A stretch of DNA of 61,165 nt from Chloroflexota bacterium (GTDB lineage Bacteria; Chloroflexota; Dehalococcoidia; Dehalococcoidales; UBA5760): assembly GCA_015222205.1 (NCBI GenBank), contig JADFUW010000023.1, forward strand, positions 1 through 61,165, read 5' to 3'. The notes under the pieces are model-generated. The model made no database searches. It was not told the DNA's origin and saw nothing but the letters and a program-made list of their open reading frames with translations. Positions 1 through 10,015 of this stretch are shown piece by piece (position 1 is the first letter of the stretch; the number at the start of each line of letters is the position of its first letter). The translations under genes and the position numbers were made by a program.

Positions 1-36
1 ACTTAGGTGGGTTATCTTCTGATGAGAAAATAGCCC

Positions 37-73
37 GGGGGGAGGAGGCGAAGAAGGGGGTGGGGGGGTGGGG
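37..73. other. G-run tract downstream of tRNA-Pro
   Basis: Four runs of G (37-42, 56-60, 62-68, 70-73) lie on the + strand just past the 3' end of the minus-strand tRNA-Pro gene. On the tRNA transcript this is a C-rich, G-poor trailer, which resembles a Rho-loading site. On the + strand it could form a G-quadruplex. No stem plus T-run terminator is visible here. The function is inferred only. Confidence 0.3.
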
Positions 74-76
74 TAA

Positions 77-153
77 TGGTCGGGGTGAGAGGACTTGAAC
101 CTCCGGCCTCAGCGTCCCGAACGCTGCGCGCTACCAAACTGCGCTACACCCCG
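77..153 (-). tRNA. tRNA-Pro (anticodon CGG)
   Basis: A complete cloverleaf reads on the minus strand. The acceptor arm CGGGGTG (147-153) pairs with CACCCCG (81-87). The anticodon arm is CAGCG-TTCGGGA-CGCTG, giving anticodon CGG for proline codon CCG. A normal T arm with GTTCAAGTC is present. The discriminator A and the 3' CCA are encoded in the DNA (77-80), so no tRNA nucleotidyltransferase addition is needed for maturation. It is 77 nt long, has no intron, and its own promoter lies immediately upstream. Confidence 0.95.
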
Positions 154-161
154 ATAGTGAT

Positions 162-190
162 ATTATAGGCGGATTTAGACTATTCAGCAA
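162..190 (-). promoter_or_regulatory. Promoter of tRNA-Pro
   Basis: On the minus strand there is a TTGCTG -35 (185-190), a 17-nt spacer and a perfect TATAAT -10 (162-167). Transcription would begin near 155, only a couple of bases before the tRNA 5' end at 153. The spacing and position fit a housekeeping sigma factor promoter for a short-leader tRNA. Confidence 0.75.
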
Positions 191-342
191 CAGTAGTGAA
201 GGAGCAGCCCTGGAATAACCGTCAGCAATGCTGAGGGGCAAAAGTGGGCTTGTTTCCTGAAATCAGTTATAATATTATGGATGAGATTATGAGCAGGATT
301 GCTACAGGGGTGAGTTGCTCGAGTTCTGAGGGTAAGCGGTAA

Positions 343-1563
343 ATGGCTCTGATTGTGCAGAAGTATGGTGGCACCTCGGTGGCTGATGCCGACCGGATTA
401 AGGATGTGGCTCGGCGCATAGCGGCTACCAGGGACGAAGGGAACCAGGTGGTGGTAGTGATCTCAGCGATGGGAGATACTACTGATAGGCTTATTGAGCT
501 GGCTTACCAGATGGCTAGGGAGCCTAGTGAGCGAGAACTTGATGTTCTCCTGTCCACGGGTGAGATTGTTTCCAGCACCCTGCTGGCCATGACCTTGAGG
601 GATATGGGGTATGCGGCGATTAGCTTGAGCGGTGCTCAGGCGGGGATACATACTGATTCAGCCCATAGTCGGGCTCGAATCCTTGAGGTTGAATCTAAGA
701 GGGTGATTAAGGAGCTGGAGACGGGGAATATTGTCATTGTGGCAGGATTTCAGGGTGTCACTGGAGAGATGGATGTGACTACCTTGGGGAGGGGTGGCTC
801 TGATACTACGGCAGTGGCTCTGGCGGCTAGCCTTGGGGCTGAGGTATGTCAGAAGTATACTGATGTTGAGGGTATCTATACCGCTGACCCGCGACTTGTC
901 CCTGAGGCGAGGCTGCTTTCTGATATTGGCTATGAGGAGATGCTGGAGATGGCAGGCTATGGGGCCAGGGTGGTGCACCTTCGGGCGGTTGAGTTGGGGG
1001 AGCTGTATAATATTCCTATTCTGGTAGCCTCTAGCTTCACTCAAAAGCCAGGTACATTAATTCATGGAGGAGCGTCTATGGAAGTGCGAAATAAGGTAAC
1101 GGGGATAGCTCATGACCTTGATATAGCTAAGATAACAGTAGTCGGTGTGCCTGACCGGCCAGGCATTGCGGCAGCTATATTCCAACCCTTGGCTAAGGCA
1201 GGTATCAACGTAGATACTGTTGTTCAGAATGCCAGTATTGACGGTGTCACTGATTTAACCTTTACCATGGCTAAGCGTGATTTGTCTGAGGCAATGCGTG
1301 TTATAGAGCCGATAGCCAAGTTAATTAAAGCGAGGGAGTGTATTAGTGATTCCAGAGTGGGTAAGGTTAGTGTAATCGGCACTGGAATACAGAGTCATCC
1401 CGGCTATGCGGCTAGAATGTTTACGGCGCTTAGTGAGCGGGGTGTTAATATTCAGATGATTAGTACTTCGGAGATAAGGATAACCTGCATTATTGAGGAG
1501 GCAGGGGTTGAGGACGCAGTGCGTGCTTTACACCGGGCGTTTGAACTGGAAACAGGGGAATAG
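343..1563 (+). CDS. lysC: Aspartate kinase
   Basis: ATP-dependent phosphorylation of L-aspartate, the first step towards lysine/diaminopimelate, threonine, methionine and isoleucine. The 406 residues match a monofunctional aspartokinase. The kinase signature KYGGTSV starts at residue 7. GRGGSDTT (149-156) and [13 protein letters not shown] (172-184) form the nucleotide and aspartate pocket. Two ACT domains follow at about 264-335 and 343-404, the usual sites for end-product feedback inhibition. No homoserine dehydrogenase domain is fused. The start is ATG 343, preceded by a weak GAGGGTAAG ribosome site. A TATAAT-like box lies at 269-274 but has no convincing -35. No other amino-acid gene is adjacent, so regulation is probably at the enzyme level. 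Confidence 0.95.
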   Translation: MALIVQKYGGTSVADADRIKDVARRIAATRDEGNQVVVVISAMGDTTDRLIELAYQMAREPSERELDVLLSTGEIVSSTLLAMTLRDMGYAAISLSGAQAGIHTDSAHSRARILEVESKRVIKELETGNIVIVAGFQGVTGEMDVTTLGRGGSDTTAVALAASLGAEVCQKYTDVEGIYTADPRLVPEARLLSDIGYEEMLEMAGYGARVVHLRAVELGELYNIPILVASSFTQKPGTLIHGGASMEVRNKVTGIAHDLDIAKITVVGVPDRPGIAAAIFQPLAKAGINVDTVVQNASIDGVTDLTFTMAKRDLSEAMRVIEPIAKLIKARECISDSRVGKVSVIGTGIQSHPGYAARMFTALSERGVNIQMISTSEIRITCIIEEAGVEDAVRALHRAFELETGE

Positions 1564-1634
1564 GTTAGTTTTAAATCCTGCTTCCCTTCTTATCTATTCC
1601 TTAGTGGATAACGAACGCTGTGGTAGACTCTGAC

Positions 1635-1663
1635 TTGTTTGGCTGTTTTACCTAGAGTAGAAT
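1635..1663 (+). promoter_or_regulatory. Candidate promoter for the TPR protein and gyrA
   Basis: TTGTTT (1635-1640), a 17-nt spacer and TAGAAT (1658-1663) precede the TPR gene by about 30 nt. The -10 matches five of six consensus bases but the -35 is weak, so this is a plausible rather than a strong call. Confidence 0.35.
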
Positions 1664-1692
1664 AATGGCTACGGCTGATTGCGAGGTAGGGT

Positions 1693-2499
1693 ATGACATA
1701 TCAGGAAGGGGAAGCGGCAGGATTAAGGCAGCAGCGCAGTAAGCAGGCCATAGATTTGGCGATGCAGGGTCGGTGGCAAGAGGCGGTAGCGGCTAATCAA
1801 GGTTTGATAGAGAGCTTCCCCAACGATGTCAGCGCCTATAATCGGTTAGGTAGGGCCTATATGGAGATAGGCGAGTTTTCTCGTGCTTGGGAAGCCTACA
1901 GCCGGGCTATAGAGCTTGACCCTTATAATACCATTGCCCAGAAGAATCTTAATCGGCTGTCCCGCTTACGGGGGGAAATTGCTGGCTCGCCGGAGGGTTC
2001 TCAGGTTGAGCCACAGCATTTTATTGAGGAGACGGGTAAGGCGGGGGTGGTTAACCTTGGCTACTCGGGGCCACCGGAGGTAGTGGCTAAAATGGTGGCT
2101 GGTGATAAGGTCTATCTGAAGATAGAGGGGTCTAGTTTAACTGTGGGAAATGGTCGTGGTGAGTATCTAGGGCAGGTCGACCCCAAAAATGGGCGGCGAC
2201 TTGTTAAGTTGATAGAGGGGGGAAATGAGTACACTGCCGCTATCGTCAGCTCGACGGAAGACATGGTGTCTATCATTATTAGGGAGATATATCAGGAGCC
2301 TAGTCAGGCTGGGCATCTTTCCTTCCCGGCAAGGGAGTTTAAGAGCCCTCGGCCTTATGTTAGCGATAGAATAATTAGGCATGAGCATGAGTTAGAATAT
2401 GAGGAGATGGCAGTGGAGGAGTCTGAATATACTATGATGAGTGGCGAGGAGGCAGAATTATCATCTGAGGAGCCCCCTGACATAAATATTCATGAATGA
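1693..2499 (+). CDS. Tetratricopeptide-repeat protein
   Basis: A 268-residue soluble protein. Residues about 15-95 contain tandem TPR-type helix pairs: the segment NRLGRAYMEIGEFSRAWEAY is a textbook TPR unit ending in the AIELDP consensus. Such repeats bind peptides or partner proteins. The remaining ~170 residues are a mostly beta region with an acidic C-terminal tail rich in Glu. I do not recognise that domain. There is no signal peptide and no membrane segment. It ends 37 nt before gyrA on the same strand, so the two are probably co-transcribed, but nothing in the protein points to a gyrase role. The start ATG 1693 follows a GAGG-type site. Confidence 0.75.
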   Translation: MTYQEGEAAGLRQQRSKQAIDLAMQGRWQEAVAANQGLIESFPNDVSAYNRLGRAYMEIGEFSRAWEAYSRAIELDPYNTIAQKNLNRLSRLRGEIAGSPEGSQVEPQHFIEETGKAGVVNLGYSGPPEVVAKMVAGDKVYLKIEGSSLTVGNGRGEYLGQVDPKNGRRLVKLIEGGNEYTAAIVSSTEDMVSIIIREIYQEPSQAGHLSFPAREFKSPRPYVSDRIIRHEHELEYEEMAVEESEYTMMSGEEAELSSEEPPDINIHE

Positions 2500-2536
2500 T
2501 AAAGATGATAGTGAGGAAAGAGAGGCAGAATAGAGT

Positions 2537-4975
2537 ATGGTTTTAGGCAAAATTAAACCGATAAACATAGAAGATGAGATAAAGAGTTCCTATCTTGACT
2601 ATGCCATGAGTGTTATCGTTTCCCGCGCCTTACCTGATGTGCGGGATGGGTTAAAGCCGGTTCACCGGCGTATTCTCTATGCCATGGATGGTCTGGGGTT
2701 AAGTCATGCTGGTCCTTATAAGAAGAGTGCCCGCGTGGTTGGTGAGGTGTTGGGTAAGTACCATCCTCATGGTGATACCTCCGTTTATGATGCTATGGTG
2801 CGTATGGCACAGGACTTCTCTATGCGCCAGATGCTGATTGATGGGCAGGGTAATTTTGGTAGTGTGGATAACGACCCACCAGCGGCCATGCGTTACACCG
2901 AGGTACGCCTGGCGTCCATTTCTCAAGAGATGTTGGCTGACATTGATAAGGATACTGTGGACTTCATGCCCAACTTTGATAATAGCCTTAAGGAGCCCAT
3001 GGTCCTGCCAGCTAGGTTGCCTAATTTGCTGGTTAACGGTGGCTCCGGTATCGCCGTAGGCATGGCGACCAATATCCCACCTCATAATCTGGGCGAGGTT
3101 TGTGACGGCATCTCTTATCTCATTGATAACCCTGAAGCCACGGTCAACGAACTTATCCCATGGATTAAAGGACCTGATTTTCCTACCGCTGGCGTTATTC
3201 TGGGACGGGATGGGATTAAGAGTGCCTACGCTACCGGGCGTGGCAAGGTAGTCGTCCGGGCTAAGGCTCACGTGGTAGATGCTCGAGAAGCGGGACATCG
3301 TCAAATAGTTGTTACTGAGCTTCCTTACCAGACGAATAAGGCGGCCCTGGTGGAAAGGATAGCCGACCTGGTCAAGGATAAGAAAATTAAGGGCATTAGT
3401 GAGGTTCGTGATGAGTCTGACCGCCAGGGTATGCGTCTTGTTATTGAAATAAGGAAAGATGCCCAACCGCAGCCGGTGCTCAATAACCTCTATAAGTATA
3501 CCTCAATGCAGTCGGCTTTCTTCATTAACATGCTGGCTCTGGTTGATGGACAGCCCCGGGTAATTAGTCTTAAGGAAGCGCTCCAGCACTACATCGACTT
3601 TCGCTGTCAGGTTATCACCCGGCGCTCTCGGTTTGAGCTCAAAGAGGCTAAGGCGAGAGCCCATATTCTAGAAGGGCTTAAAATCGCTCTGGACCAGATA
3701 GATAGGGTGATTACTACCATCCGCAAATCGGAAACAGCGGAGGTAGCTCGCCAGAACCTTATAACCGGCTTTGGCTTATCCCAGGCTCAAGCACAAGCTA
3801 TTCTTGATATGCAACTGCGTCGCTTGGCTAATCTGGAGCGGCGCAAGATACTTGATGAGTATGCCGAGGTAGTAAAAAACATTGCTTATCTAGAAGACCT
3901 GCTGGCTAACCCCCGGCGGATACTTATGCTGGTGAAGGCCGAGGTAGGTGACTTAAAGTCTAAATATGGCGACCCCCGGCGGACTGAGATAAAAGAGCAG
4001 GGAGTAATAGAATTTAGTGAGGAAGACCTTGTTCCTCACCAAAGAGTGGTGGTGACCCTCAGCAACAGGGGGTTTGTTAAACGGGTGCTCTCTCAGGTCT
4101 ACAGGGTACAGCATCGCGGTGGCAGGGGCATCATCGGCATGGTGACCAGGGAGAAAGATGCCGTAAGACTCTTGGTGGTGGCTGATACCCACGATAAACT
4201 CTACTTCTTTACCAACCGGGGTAAGGTTTTCTGCCTTCTGTGTTATGAAATCCCTGCCGATAGCTCCCGTACGGCTAAGGGGACGGCGGTGGTTAATCTC
4301 TTCCCGGTTACCGAAGGTGAGAGGGTTACCGCTATGGTGGCCGTGAGTGATTTTAAGCGGGGTGATTATCTGCTGATGGCTACTTGTAAGGGCGAGGTGA
4401 AAAAGACGGCGGTGGAGAAATTTACTCAGGTGCGTAGTAGCGGGCTTATCGCTATGGATCTGGCTGGGGGTGATGAGTTGGTGTCGGCCCACCTGGCTAA
4501 TGACCAGGATGATATCGTATTGGTGACGAAAACCGGGCAATCAATCAGGTTTACTGTTGTTGAGTTGAGGGCCAGTTTAAGAACCAGCGGGGGGGTGCGG
4601 GGTATCCGCTTAGCGCCTGGTGACCAGGTAGTCAGCATGGATGTTACCCATCCTGACTCTTTTCTGCTGGTGGTTACTACTAACGGGTTTGGTAAACTTA
4701 CCCCGATTGATGACTACCCCGGGCAGCATCGGGCTGGTGGTGGCGTCAGGACTTTTAGGGTTACGGAGAAAACGGGAGAGGTTGTTGGGGCCAAGCTGGT
4801 TTCTAAATCTCAACAGCTAGTGATAATATCGGCTGATGGCATTATTACCCGCACTCTGGTGAAGGAGAAAGACCCCAGGCAGGGCATTACTGTTCAGGGT
4901 CGGACTACACAGGGGGTAAGGCTGATGAGGCTGGGAGACGGCGACACGGTAGTGGCTATCGCTTGCTTTGAATAA
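2537..4975 (+). CDS. gyrA: DNA gyrase subunit A
   Basis: The breakage-reunion subunit of gyrase, which with GyrB introduces negative supercoils using ATP. It has 812 residues, the usual size. The catalytic tyrosine is Y120 in [10 protein letters not shown]. The quinolone-determining region is [10 protein letters not shown] (76-85), with Thr at the position of E. coli Ser83 and Asp at that of Asp87. The C-terminal beta-pinwheel carries the GyrA box as QHRGGRG (525-531), the mark of a gyrase rather than topoisomerase IV. gyrB is not nearby. Its last 20 nt overlap, tail to tail, the end of the minus-strand radical SAM gene, so the two transcripts share antisense 3' ends. Confidence 0.97.
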   Translation: MVLGKIKPINIEDEIKSSYLDYAMSVIVSRALPDVRDGLKPVHRRILYAMDGLGLSHAGPYKKSARVVGEVLGKYHPHGDTSVYDAMVRMAQDFSMRQMLIDGQGNFGSVDNDPPAAMRYTEVRLASISQEMLADIDKDTVDFMPNFDNSLKEPMVLPARLPNLLVNGGSGIAVGMATNIPPHNLGEVCDGISYLIDNPEATVNELIPWIKGPDFPTAGVILGRDGIKSAYATGRGKVVVRAKAHVVDAREAGHRQIVVTELPYQTNKAALVERIADLVKDKKIKGISEVRDESDRQGMRLVIEIRKDAQPQPVLNNLYKYTSMQSAFFINMLALVDGQPRVISLKEALQHYIDFRCQVITRRSRFELKEAKARAHILEGLKIALDQIDRVITTIRKSETAEVARQNLITGFGLSQAQAQAILDMQLRRLANLERRKILDEYAEVVKNIAYLEDLLANPRRILMLVKAEVGDLKSKYGDPRRTEIKEQGVIEFSEEDLVPHQRVVVTLSNRGFVKRVLSQVYRVQHRGGRGIIGMVTREKDAVRLLVVADTHDKLYFFTNRGKVFCLLCYEIPADSSRTAKGTAVVNLFPVTEGERVTAMVAVSDFKRGDYLLMATCKGEVKKTAVEKFTQVRSSGLIAMDLAGGDELVSAHLANDQDDIVLVTKTGQSIRFTVVELRASLRTSGGVRGIRLAPGDQVVSMDVTHPDSFLLVVTTNGFGKLTPIDDYPGQHRAGGGVRTFRVTEKTGEVVGAKLVSKSQQLVIISADGIITRTLVKEKDPRQGITVQGRTTQGVRLMRLGDGDTVVAIACFE

Positions 4976-6803
4976 GACTCTGGTATTTTTGCTGGCAGGC
5001 TGGTTGCCAGCGCTGGAGTCCACAGGCACTGCAGTCTTGATAACGGCAATCAGGGGTCTCTTTGCTTTCAAGGGCATTCTTATATTCTCGCTTCATGAAG
5101 GCTTGCGTTATGCCAATATCAATATGGGCCCAGGGTAGCGGTTCATCCAGGGGGCGTTCCCGTTGAGCATAGAATTCGGCGTCAAGGCCAGCCTCTGTAA
5201 AAGCACGGAGCCAATTCTGGTAGTTAAAGTGTTCACTCCAGCCATCAAAAATTGAGCCCAATTGCCAGGCACGATAGATGACCTTGCCCAGTCGCCGGTC
5301 GCCTCGGGATAGGGCCGCTTCAAGCTGGCTAACCTTGGGGTCGTTCCAGGACAGCCTGATTTCCTTACGGCGTAGCCCCTGTTTCAGAAGTTCGTGTTTA
5401 GGGTTCAATTGCTCTTCGCTTTCCTGGGCGACCCACTGGAAGGGTGTGTGTGGCTTGGGAACGAAAGTAGCCAGGCTGATTCTTATCTGGGGCCTCCTCC
5501 CCTTAGTTTTTCTGCCCAGCGTGCTGACCTTGTCTACCAGTGTGATTATGGCTTCAACATCATCAGTAGTCTCGGTGGGTAGGCCGAGCATGAAGTAGAG
5601 CTTAAGGCCGCTCCAGCCGTGGGCAAAGGCTTCGGTGGCGGTTTCTAGGATGGCATCTTCCGGGGTATTCTTATTGATAGTCTGCCGCAGTCTCTTGCTG
5701 CCTGCCTCGGGGGCGAAGGTGAGCCCGGTTCTCTTGTGGGCTGCCAGAGAGTCCAGTAGTTTTACCGAAAAGCTGTCAATACGCAGGCTGGGCAGCGACA
5801 GGATGAGATTCTGGTCCTGATAGCGGTTAAATAACTTAGCTACCAACTCGTCAATATGAGGGTAGTCGCTTGAGCTTAGTGACATCAGGGAGACCTCATT
5901 ATAGCCGCAGTTGCTGATAAGCTCCCCGGCTGCCTGGAGCACCTCTTCCTGGGGGCGCTCACGCACCGGGCGGTATATAATTCCTGCCTGGCAAAAGCGG
6001 CAGCCACGGCTACAACCCCGCTGAATCTCTATCGCCCCCCGGTCGTGGACAACCTCAATATAGGGGACTACCGGCTTGGTGGCTGGAGGTGGTAGTTTGG
6101 TCACGAGCCGTCTCTTTATACGGGGACTAGCCTCAGCTACCATCGGGGTGATGCTCTTAAAGAGACCATCGGCTCCGTATGCCACTTGATACAGGCTGGG
6201 TACATAGATGCCGGGTATAGAAGCCAGCCGGCGCAGTAGCTCTCTCTTAGAAGCCCCCTTGTGCTTCCAGTCCCGGAGGCTGTCAAGTAGCTCAATGGTT
6301 ACCTCTTCCCCCTCTCCGATTACGAATAAATCAATGAAGTCAGCCATTGGCTCCGGGTTGAGGGCACAGCTGCCGCCGGCGATTACTACCGGGTGGGAAT
6401 CATTCCTCTCCGAGACCAGGACGGGTATTTGGGCTAAGTCAAGCATGTTTAGGACATTGGTGTAGGTAAGTTCATAGCCTAGGGAGAAACCAATAATGTC
6501 AAAATCTTTTAGCGGGCGCTGGGATTCAAGGCTTGGGAGGGGAATACCCCGGGCACGCATTACATCTGCCATATCCGGCCACGGGGCATAGACCCTTTCG
6601 GTGAGGACATCCGGCTGGCTATTGAGCAGCTCGTAGAGTATGGGCAGAGCCAGGGTGGACATGCCTATCTCATATAAATCCGGGTAGGAGAGGGCGACTC
6701 GAATATGGGTTTTGTCCCAGTCTTTGATGATACTGTTCCACTCGCCGCCGGTGTAGCGGGCGGGTTTTTTAACCTGATGCAGTATACTATCAAGCTCGGT
6801 CAA
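4956..6803 (-). CDS. B12-binding/radical SAM protein of the TIGR03960 type
   Basis: A 615-residue enzyme of unknown substrate. The N-terminal ~200 residues look like the cobalamin-binding-like fold seen in this family ([20 protein letters not shown], then [10 protein letters not shown]). The radical SAM cluster motif is [11 protein letters not shown], three cysteines in CxxxCxxC spacing, so it binds a 4Fe-4S cluster and S-adenosylmethionine. The C-terminal region carries more cysteines ([10 protein letters not shown]). Relatives often sit beside, or are fused to, a DUF2344 (TIGR03936) protein and the rplU-rpmA genes, but here the gene stands alone. Translation starts at TTG 6803, behind a GGAG ribosome site. 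It converges on gyrA and overlaps it by 20 nt. Confidence 0.85.
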   Translation of the reverse strand: MTELDSILHQVKKPARYTGGEWNSIIKDWDKTHIRVALSYPDLYEIGMSTLALPILYELLNSQPDVLTERVYAPWPDMADVMRARGIPLPSLESQRPLKDFDIIGFSLGYELTYTNVLNMLDLAQIPVLVSERNDSHPVVIAGGSCALNPEPMADFIDLFVIGEGEEVTIELLDSLRDWKHKGASKRELLRRLASIPGIYVPSLYQVAYGADGLFKSITPMVAEASPRIKRRLVTKLPPPATKPVVPYIEVVHDRGAIEIQRGCSRGCRFCQAGIIYRPVRERPQEEVLQAAGELISNCGYNEVSLMSLSSSDYPHIDELVAKLFNRYQDQNLILSLPSLRIDSFSVKLLDSLAAHKRTGLTFAPEAGSKRLRQTINKNTPEDAILETATEAFAHGWSGLKLYFMLGLPTETTDDVEAIITLVDKVSTLGRKTKGRRPQIRISLATFVPKPHTPFQWVAQESEEQLNPKHELLKQGLRRKEIRLSWNDPKVSQLEAALSRGDRRLGKVIYRAWQLGSIFDGWSEHFNYQNWLRAFTEAGLDAEFYAQRERPLDEPLPWAHIDIGITQAFMKREYKNALESKETPDCRYQDCSACGLQRWQPACQQKYQSLIQSKR

Positions 6804-6881
6804 TTTAGTTTCTCCAGTGGCTAATTATAGTTAAAGCTGAGGGAGTAATCCAGTGCTTAGCTGGGGATAAGCCGCTTAATC

Positions 6882-7670
6882 TTAGCTCTCATTCAGTTGT
6901 GACAGGTCAAACCTCATGCCGTCCCGGGCGCTAATTACTCTAACCCCGGTTTCCTGAGATAGCCTCTGGGCTATCTTCCAGGGCTTTGCCTGCCACATCG
7001 GCGTACCAAAGTGGGTCAAAATGGCTGCCTTAGGTTTTATTTCGGTAATAATGCGCTTGGCATCAGGCACCGAGAGGTGGTCAATGGTAGGGCGAGGCTC
7101 CAGAAAGACGACATTAATAATTACCAGCTCACCGCCGTAGCTAGCGCATAGACCGTCAAAGTAGCGGCTATCGGCAATATAGGAGAAGGTATGCTCGTGG
7201 GTTCTGAAGAGCATGCCGTAGGTTTCCACCGGGTGTATGTGTCGGATTGGGGTGGTAAAGGATATGTTGCCGATAGAATAGGACTTACCCTCTTGTAGAA
7301 TCTCAATACCCTCAAGGTAGTTTTTTAGGTAGGAGAAGATAACTGGCTCCCCCTCAAGGGCATCAGCGGGGGTAAAAAGCCAGCCGCGGTGCTTGAATCC
7401 CCCCTGGGTCATTGCCTCGGCCATAATATTAATATCTCCCGAATGGTCAAGGTGACGGTGGGACAGGATAATGGCGCTCAGCCTATCGGCTTTGAGCTTC
7501 CTCTTGGTGGACTGAACGATACAGCCGGGGCCGGGGTCGATGAGTATCTCAGTGTCATCTAGATTAAGCCATAAGCCACCTGAGGCTAAAATCTGATTAG
7601 CTACCACTATTCTGGCGCCGCCTGTTCCCAGAAAAGTGATGGTGTTTCGGGGTGGGTTTTTATCTTCCAT
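6882..7670 (-). CDS. MBL-fold metallo-hydrolase
   Basis: 262 residues of the metallo-beta-lactamase superfamily. The di-metal motif HRHLDH is at 71-76 (HxHxDH), followed by further candidate ligands including the GTPMWQAKPW region after a conserved LTHFG. This layout resembles RNase Z/phosphodiesterase-like or PhnP-like hydrolases rather than beta-lactamases; the substrate is unknown. No signal peptide, so it is cytoplasmic. It lies 78 nt upstream of the radical SAM gene on the same strand and may be transcribed with it. The ATG start has no obvious ribosome site. Confidence 0.8.
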   Translation of the reverse strand: MEDKNPPRNTITFLGTGGARIVVANQILASGGLWLNLDDTEILIDPGPGCIVQSTKRKLKADRLSAIILSHRHLDHSGDINIMAEAMTQGGFKHRGWLFTPADALEGEPVIFSYLKNYLEGIEILQEGKSYSIGNISFTTPIRHIHPVETYGMLFRTHEHTFSYIADSRYFDGLCASYGGELVIINVVFLEPRPTIDHLSVPDAKRIITEIKPKAAILTHFGTPMWQAKPWKIAQRLSQETGVRVISARDGMRFDLSQLNES

Positions 7671-7732
7671 AACTAAAGTAACTATAAAATATAGCCGTGT
7701 TTTTTACAATTGCGGGTACTCTCTTAACGCTC

Positions 7733-7761
7733 TTGACAAGGCTGGGTTGGTTGGTTACAGT
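7733..7761 (+). promoter_or_regulatory. Promoter of pfkA-aldolase
   Basis: A perfect TTGACA (7733-7738), a 17-nt spacer and TACAGT (7756-7761) give a leader of about 84 nt before pfkA. The pfkA start is then set by a very strong AAGGAGGTG ribosome site at 7839-7847, ending four bases before ATG 7852. Confidence 0.6.
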
Positions 7762-7851
7762 GGTCATTAGTTTCGGGGTTACGGTGTTTCTATTTTATAG
7801 AATACATACATGTCAAATTAAAGAAGGCTCTTTGATGTAAGGAGGTGGGAG

Positions 7852-8913
7852 ATGGCGAGTAAGCGGAGGGTTGGCATTCTGACAGGAGGGGGGGATTGTC
7901 CCGGGCTTAATGCTGCCATCAGAGCCACTGCCAAAACAGTAATCCCAATGGGTTATGAAGTAATCGGCATTCGCAATGGTTGGCAGGGTTTAATTGATGA
8001 TGAGAATGAGATATTGGATAGCGTTAGTACCTCAGGAATCATTGACCGGGGAGGCACAATTTTGGGAACTTCCAGGCTCAGTCCCCTCCGGGTTGAAAAT
8101 GGACCCCAGCGGGTTTTTGATGGATTTAGGAAACTGGGATTAGAGGCGTTAGTGGTTCTAGGGGGAGAGGGCACCTTGAGTGTAACCAGTAGGTTATTTA
8201 ATAGTATGGGTCTTCCCGTGATAGGCATACCTAAGACCATTGATAATGATGTAGAAGAGACTGATTACGCGATAGGGTTTCAAACTGCTGTCCAGATTGC
8301 TACCGAAGCACTGGATAGGCTTCGCTCTACCGCTGAGAGCCATCACCGGGTAATGGTTCTTGAAGTAATGGGGCACCATACCGGTTGGATTGCCACTTAT
8401 GCTGGGATGGCTAATGGAGCCGATGCTATCTTAATCCCTGAGATCCCCTTGGATAACGGGAGGGTGGAAGAGCTCTGCCAAATGCTTAGAGACAGAGATA
8501 AAAAGGGTAAGCGTTTTAGTATTGTAGTTGTCGCCGAAGGAACGGAGTTAGCTGGGAAACCTGTGCTGAGGCATGGCTTTGATATAACCCAGGGTGAAAA
8601 TATATGTAGGATAGAGGGACTGGGCGGGATAGGAATAGTCATTGGAGAAATTATTGAGAAGAAGACGGGACTGGAAACCAGGGTTTCTTCTTTGGGCTAT
8701 ATTCAGAGGGGTGGTACCCCCGTGGCTGGCGATAGAATTCTGGCTACCGCTCTGGGGGTAAGAGCGGCTGAGCTTATTCAAGAAAAGAAATACGGGGAGA
8801 TGACGGCTCTGCAAGGCAGTAGAATTACCAGTGTCCCTTTAGAAAAAATAGTCGATGGCATAAAAACAGTGCCTCTAGATGTCTATAAAGTAGCGGAGAT
8901 ATTTTTTGGCTAG
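7852..8913 (+). CDS. pfkA: 6-phosphofructokinase
   Basis: Phosphorylates fructose 6-phosphate to fructose 1,6-bisphosphate. 353 residues, longer than the E. coli enzyme and like the group III/long bacterial PFKs. GGGDCPGLN at 12-20 binds the phosphoryl donor. GGEGT at 104-108 has Gly where pyrophosphate-dependent enzymes have Asp. PKTIDND at 127-133 contains the catalytic Asp and has Lys where E. coli has Gly. This Gly/Lys pairing is the one found in ATP-dependent actinobacterial enzymes, so ATP is the better guess, although the donor needs an assay. It is followed after 10 nt by the aldolase, forming a two-step glycolytic operon. Confidence 0.93.
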   Translation: MASKRRVGILTGGGDCPGLNAAIRATAKTVIPMGYEVIGIRNGWQGLIDDENEILDSVSTSGIIDRGGTILGTSRLSPLRVENGPQRVFDGFRKLGLEALVVLGGEGTLSVTSRLFNSMGLPVIGIPKTIDNDVEETDYAIGFQTAVQIATEALDRLRSTAESHHRVMVLEVMGHHTGWIATYAGMANGADAILIPEIPLDNGRVEELCQMLRDRDKKGKRFSIVVVAEGTELAGKPVLRHGFDITQGENICRIEGLGGIGIVIGEIIEKKTGLETRVSSLGYIQRGGTPVAGDRILATALGVRAAELIQEKKYGEMTALQGSRITSVPLEKIVDGIKTVPLDVYKVAEIFFG

Positions 8914-8923
8914 GGGGTAAAAG

Positions 8924-9769
8924 ATGAAGGCGAAACTGGAAAAACTAAAAGAGAAAATAATGCCACACGGCAGAGCTATGATACTGGCTTATGACCAGGG
9001 TCTTGAGCATGGCCCGAGGGATTTTGGGGCTAATCCGGAAAGCAGAAGGCTGGAGTATATTTTGGATATAGCTAAAAGAGGCGGTTTTACCGGGATAGTG
9101 CTGCATGCCGGGCTGGCAGAGAAATACGAATCTGAGATTCATGATTCAGGAGTCCCGCTGATTCTAAAGCTAAATGGCAGGTCAGAACTTTACACCGGGG
9201 AGGACCCCTATTCTCCGCAACTCTACTCGGTAGCCGAGGCACTGGCTTTGGGGACTACTGCCGTGGGGTATACCGTTTATTCAGGGTCAAAATATGAGGC
9301 TCAAATGAACAGGGAGTTTTCCCAAATAATTAGGCAGGCTCATGTTGAAGGAATCCCGGTGATAGGGTGGATGTACCCCCGAGGCAGCTCTCTTTTTGAT
9401 ACGAAGTCGGCTTCAAAGACCCTTAAAATGGCATTGGAAGAGCAGGAGAGAACAGGTTTAGCTATAGATGAAACGCCTTCTATTGTCGCTTATGGGGCCA
9501 GGGTAGGGCTGGAATTGGGAGCCGATATAGTGAAGGTTAAATATACTGGCTCTAAAGAGAGCTTCCGGTGGGTAGTAGAGTCGGCTTTCCCGACCAAAGT
9601 GGTTATGTCAGGCGGCCCGATGACCAAAACAGATGAAGAATTCCTTGCCCGGGTAAAAGATGTTTTAACCGCCGGGGCAGTAGGTATAGCGGTAGGGAGA
9701 AATATCTGGCAGCGTAAGGACCCCTTGACGATTAGTGAAAAAATACACGATATAATCTTTGGCTCTTAG
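8924..9769 (+). CDS. Class I fructose-bisphosphate aldolase, DhnA type
   Basis: Cleaves fructose 1,6-bisphosphate to dihydroxyacetone phosphate and glyceraldehyde 3-phosphate through a Schiff base. 281 residues with the archaeal-type (DhnA/FbaB) TIM barrel. AYDQGLEHG at 22-30 is the family signature. VKVKYTG at 203-209 contains the Schiff-base lysine, one of K204/K206. GGPMTK at about 230 and VGRNIWQ near the C-terminus bind phosphate. The gene lies 10 nt behind pfkA, so its product uses what PFK makes. It has its own ribosome site (GGGGGTAAAAG). No fused phosphatase domain is present. A related DeoC/LacD-type aldolase role is possible but the operon argues for FBP. Confidence 0.92.
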   Translation: MKAKLEKLKEKIMPHGRAMILAYDQGLEHGPRDFGANPESRRLEYILDIAKRGGFTGIVLHAGLAEKYESEIHDSGVPLILKLNGRSELYTGEDPYSPQLYSVAEALALGTTAVGYTVYSGSKYEAQMNREFSQIIRQAHVEGIPVIGWMYPRGSSLFDTKSASKTLKMALEEQERTGLAIDETPSIVAYGARVGLELGADIVKVKYTGSKESFRWVVESAFPTKVVMSGGPMTKTDEEFLARVKDVLTAGAVGIAVGRNIWQRKDPLTISEKIHDIIFGS

Positions 9770-9860
9770 CCTTCAGAAAAGGGAATTGGGAGTCTCTGGT
9801 GACTGGTCAGGTTGTAGTTGTGGCAGGGGTTTAGGGGCAGTCGGCTTTAGATTGAAACCT

Positions 9861-9890
9861 TTGACGTCTTAGGGGCGGTTAAACTAAAAT
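9861..9890 (+). promoter_or_regulatory. Promoter of the DUF3343-kinase-yedF-HIT operon
   Basis: TTGACG (9861-9866), an 18-nt spacer and TAAAAT (9885-9890), giving a leader of roughly 115-120 nt before ATG 10016. No riboswitch fold that I recognise is present in the leader. The 246-nt gap after the aldolase gene holds nothing else that I can support. Confidence 0.5.
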
Positions 9891-10015
9891 AGTATCAAGT
9901 AGTCGCCTTCATTGTAATCAAAGGGTGGCGGAGACTTTAGTCCTAATTTGACTAGCTTTTTGCTTGGCAATTGGCTTTCTTATGTGGGACAAAGCATTGA
10001 GTGAGTGGAGGTATC

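Noticed and set aside
2699-3466. Long antisense frame (255 codons) opposite gyrA
   Set aside because: It mirrors gyrA codon structure, lacks a ribosome site and shows no protein motif; a shadow of the real gene.
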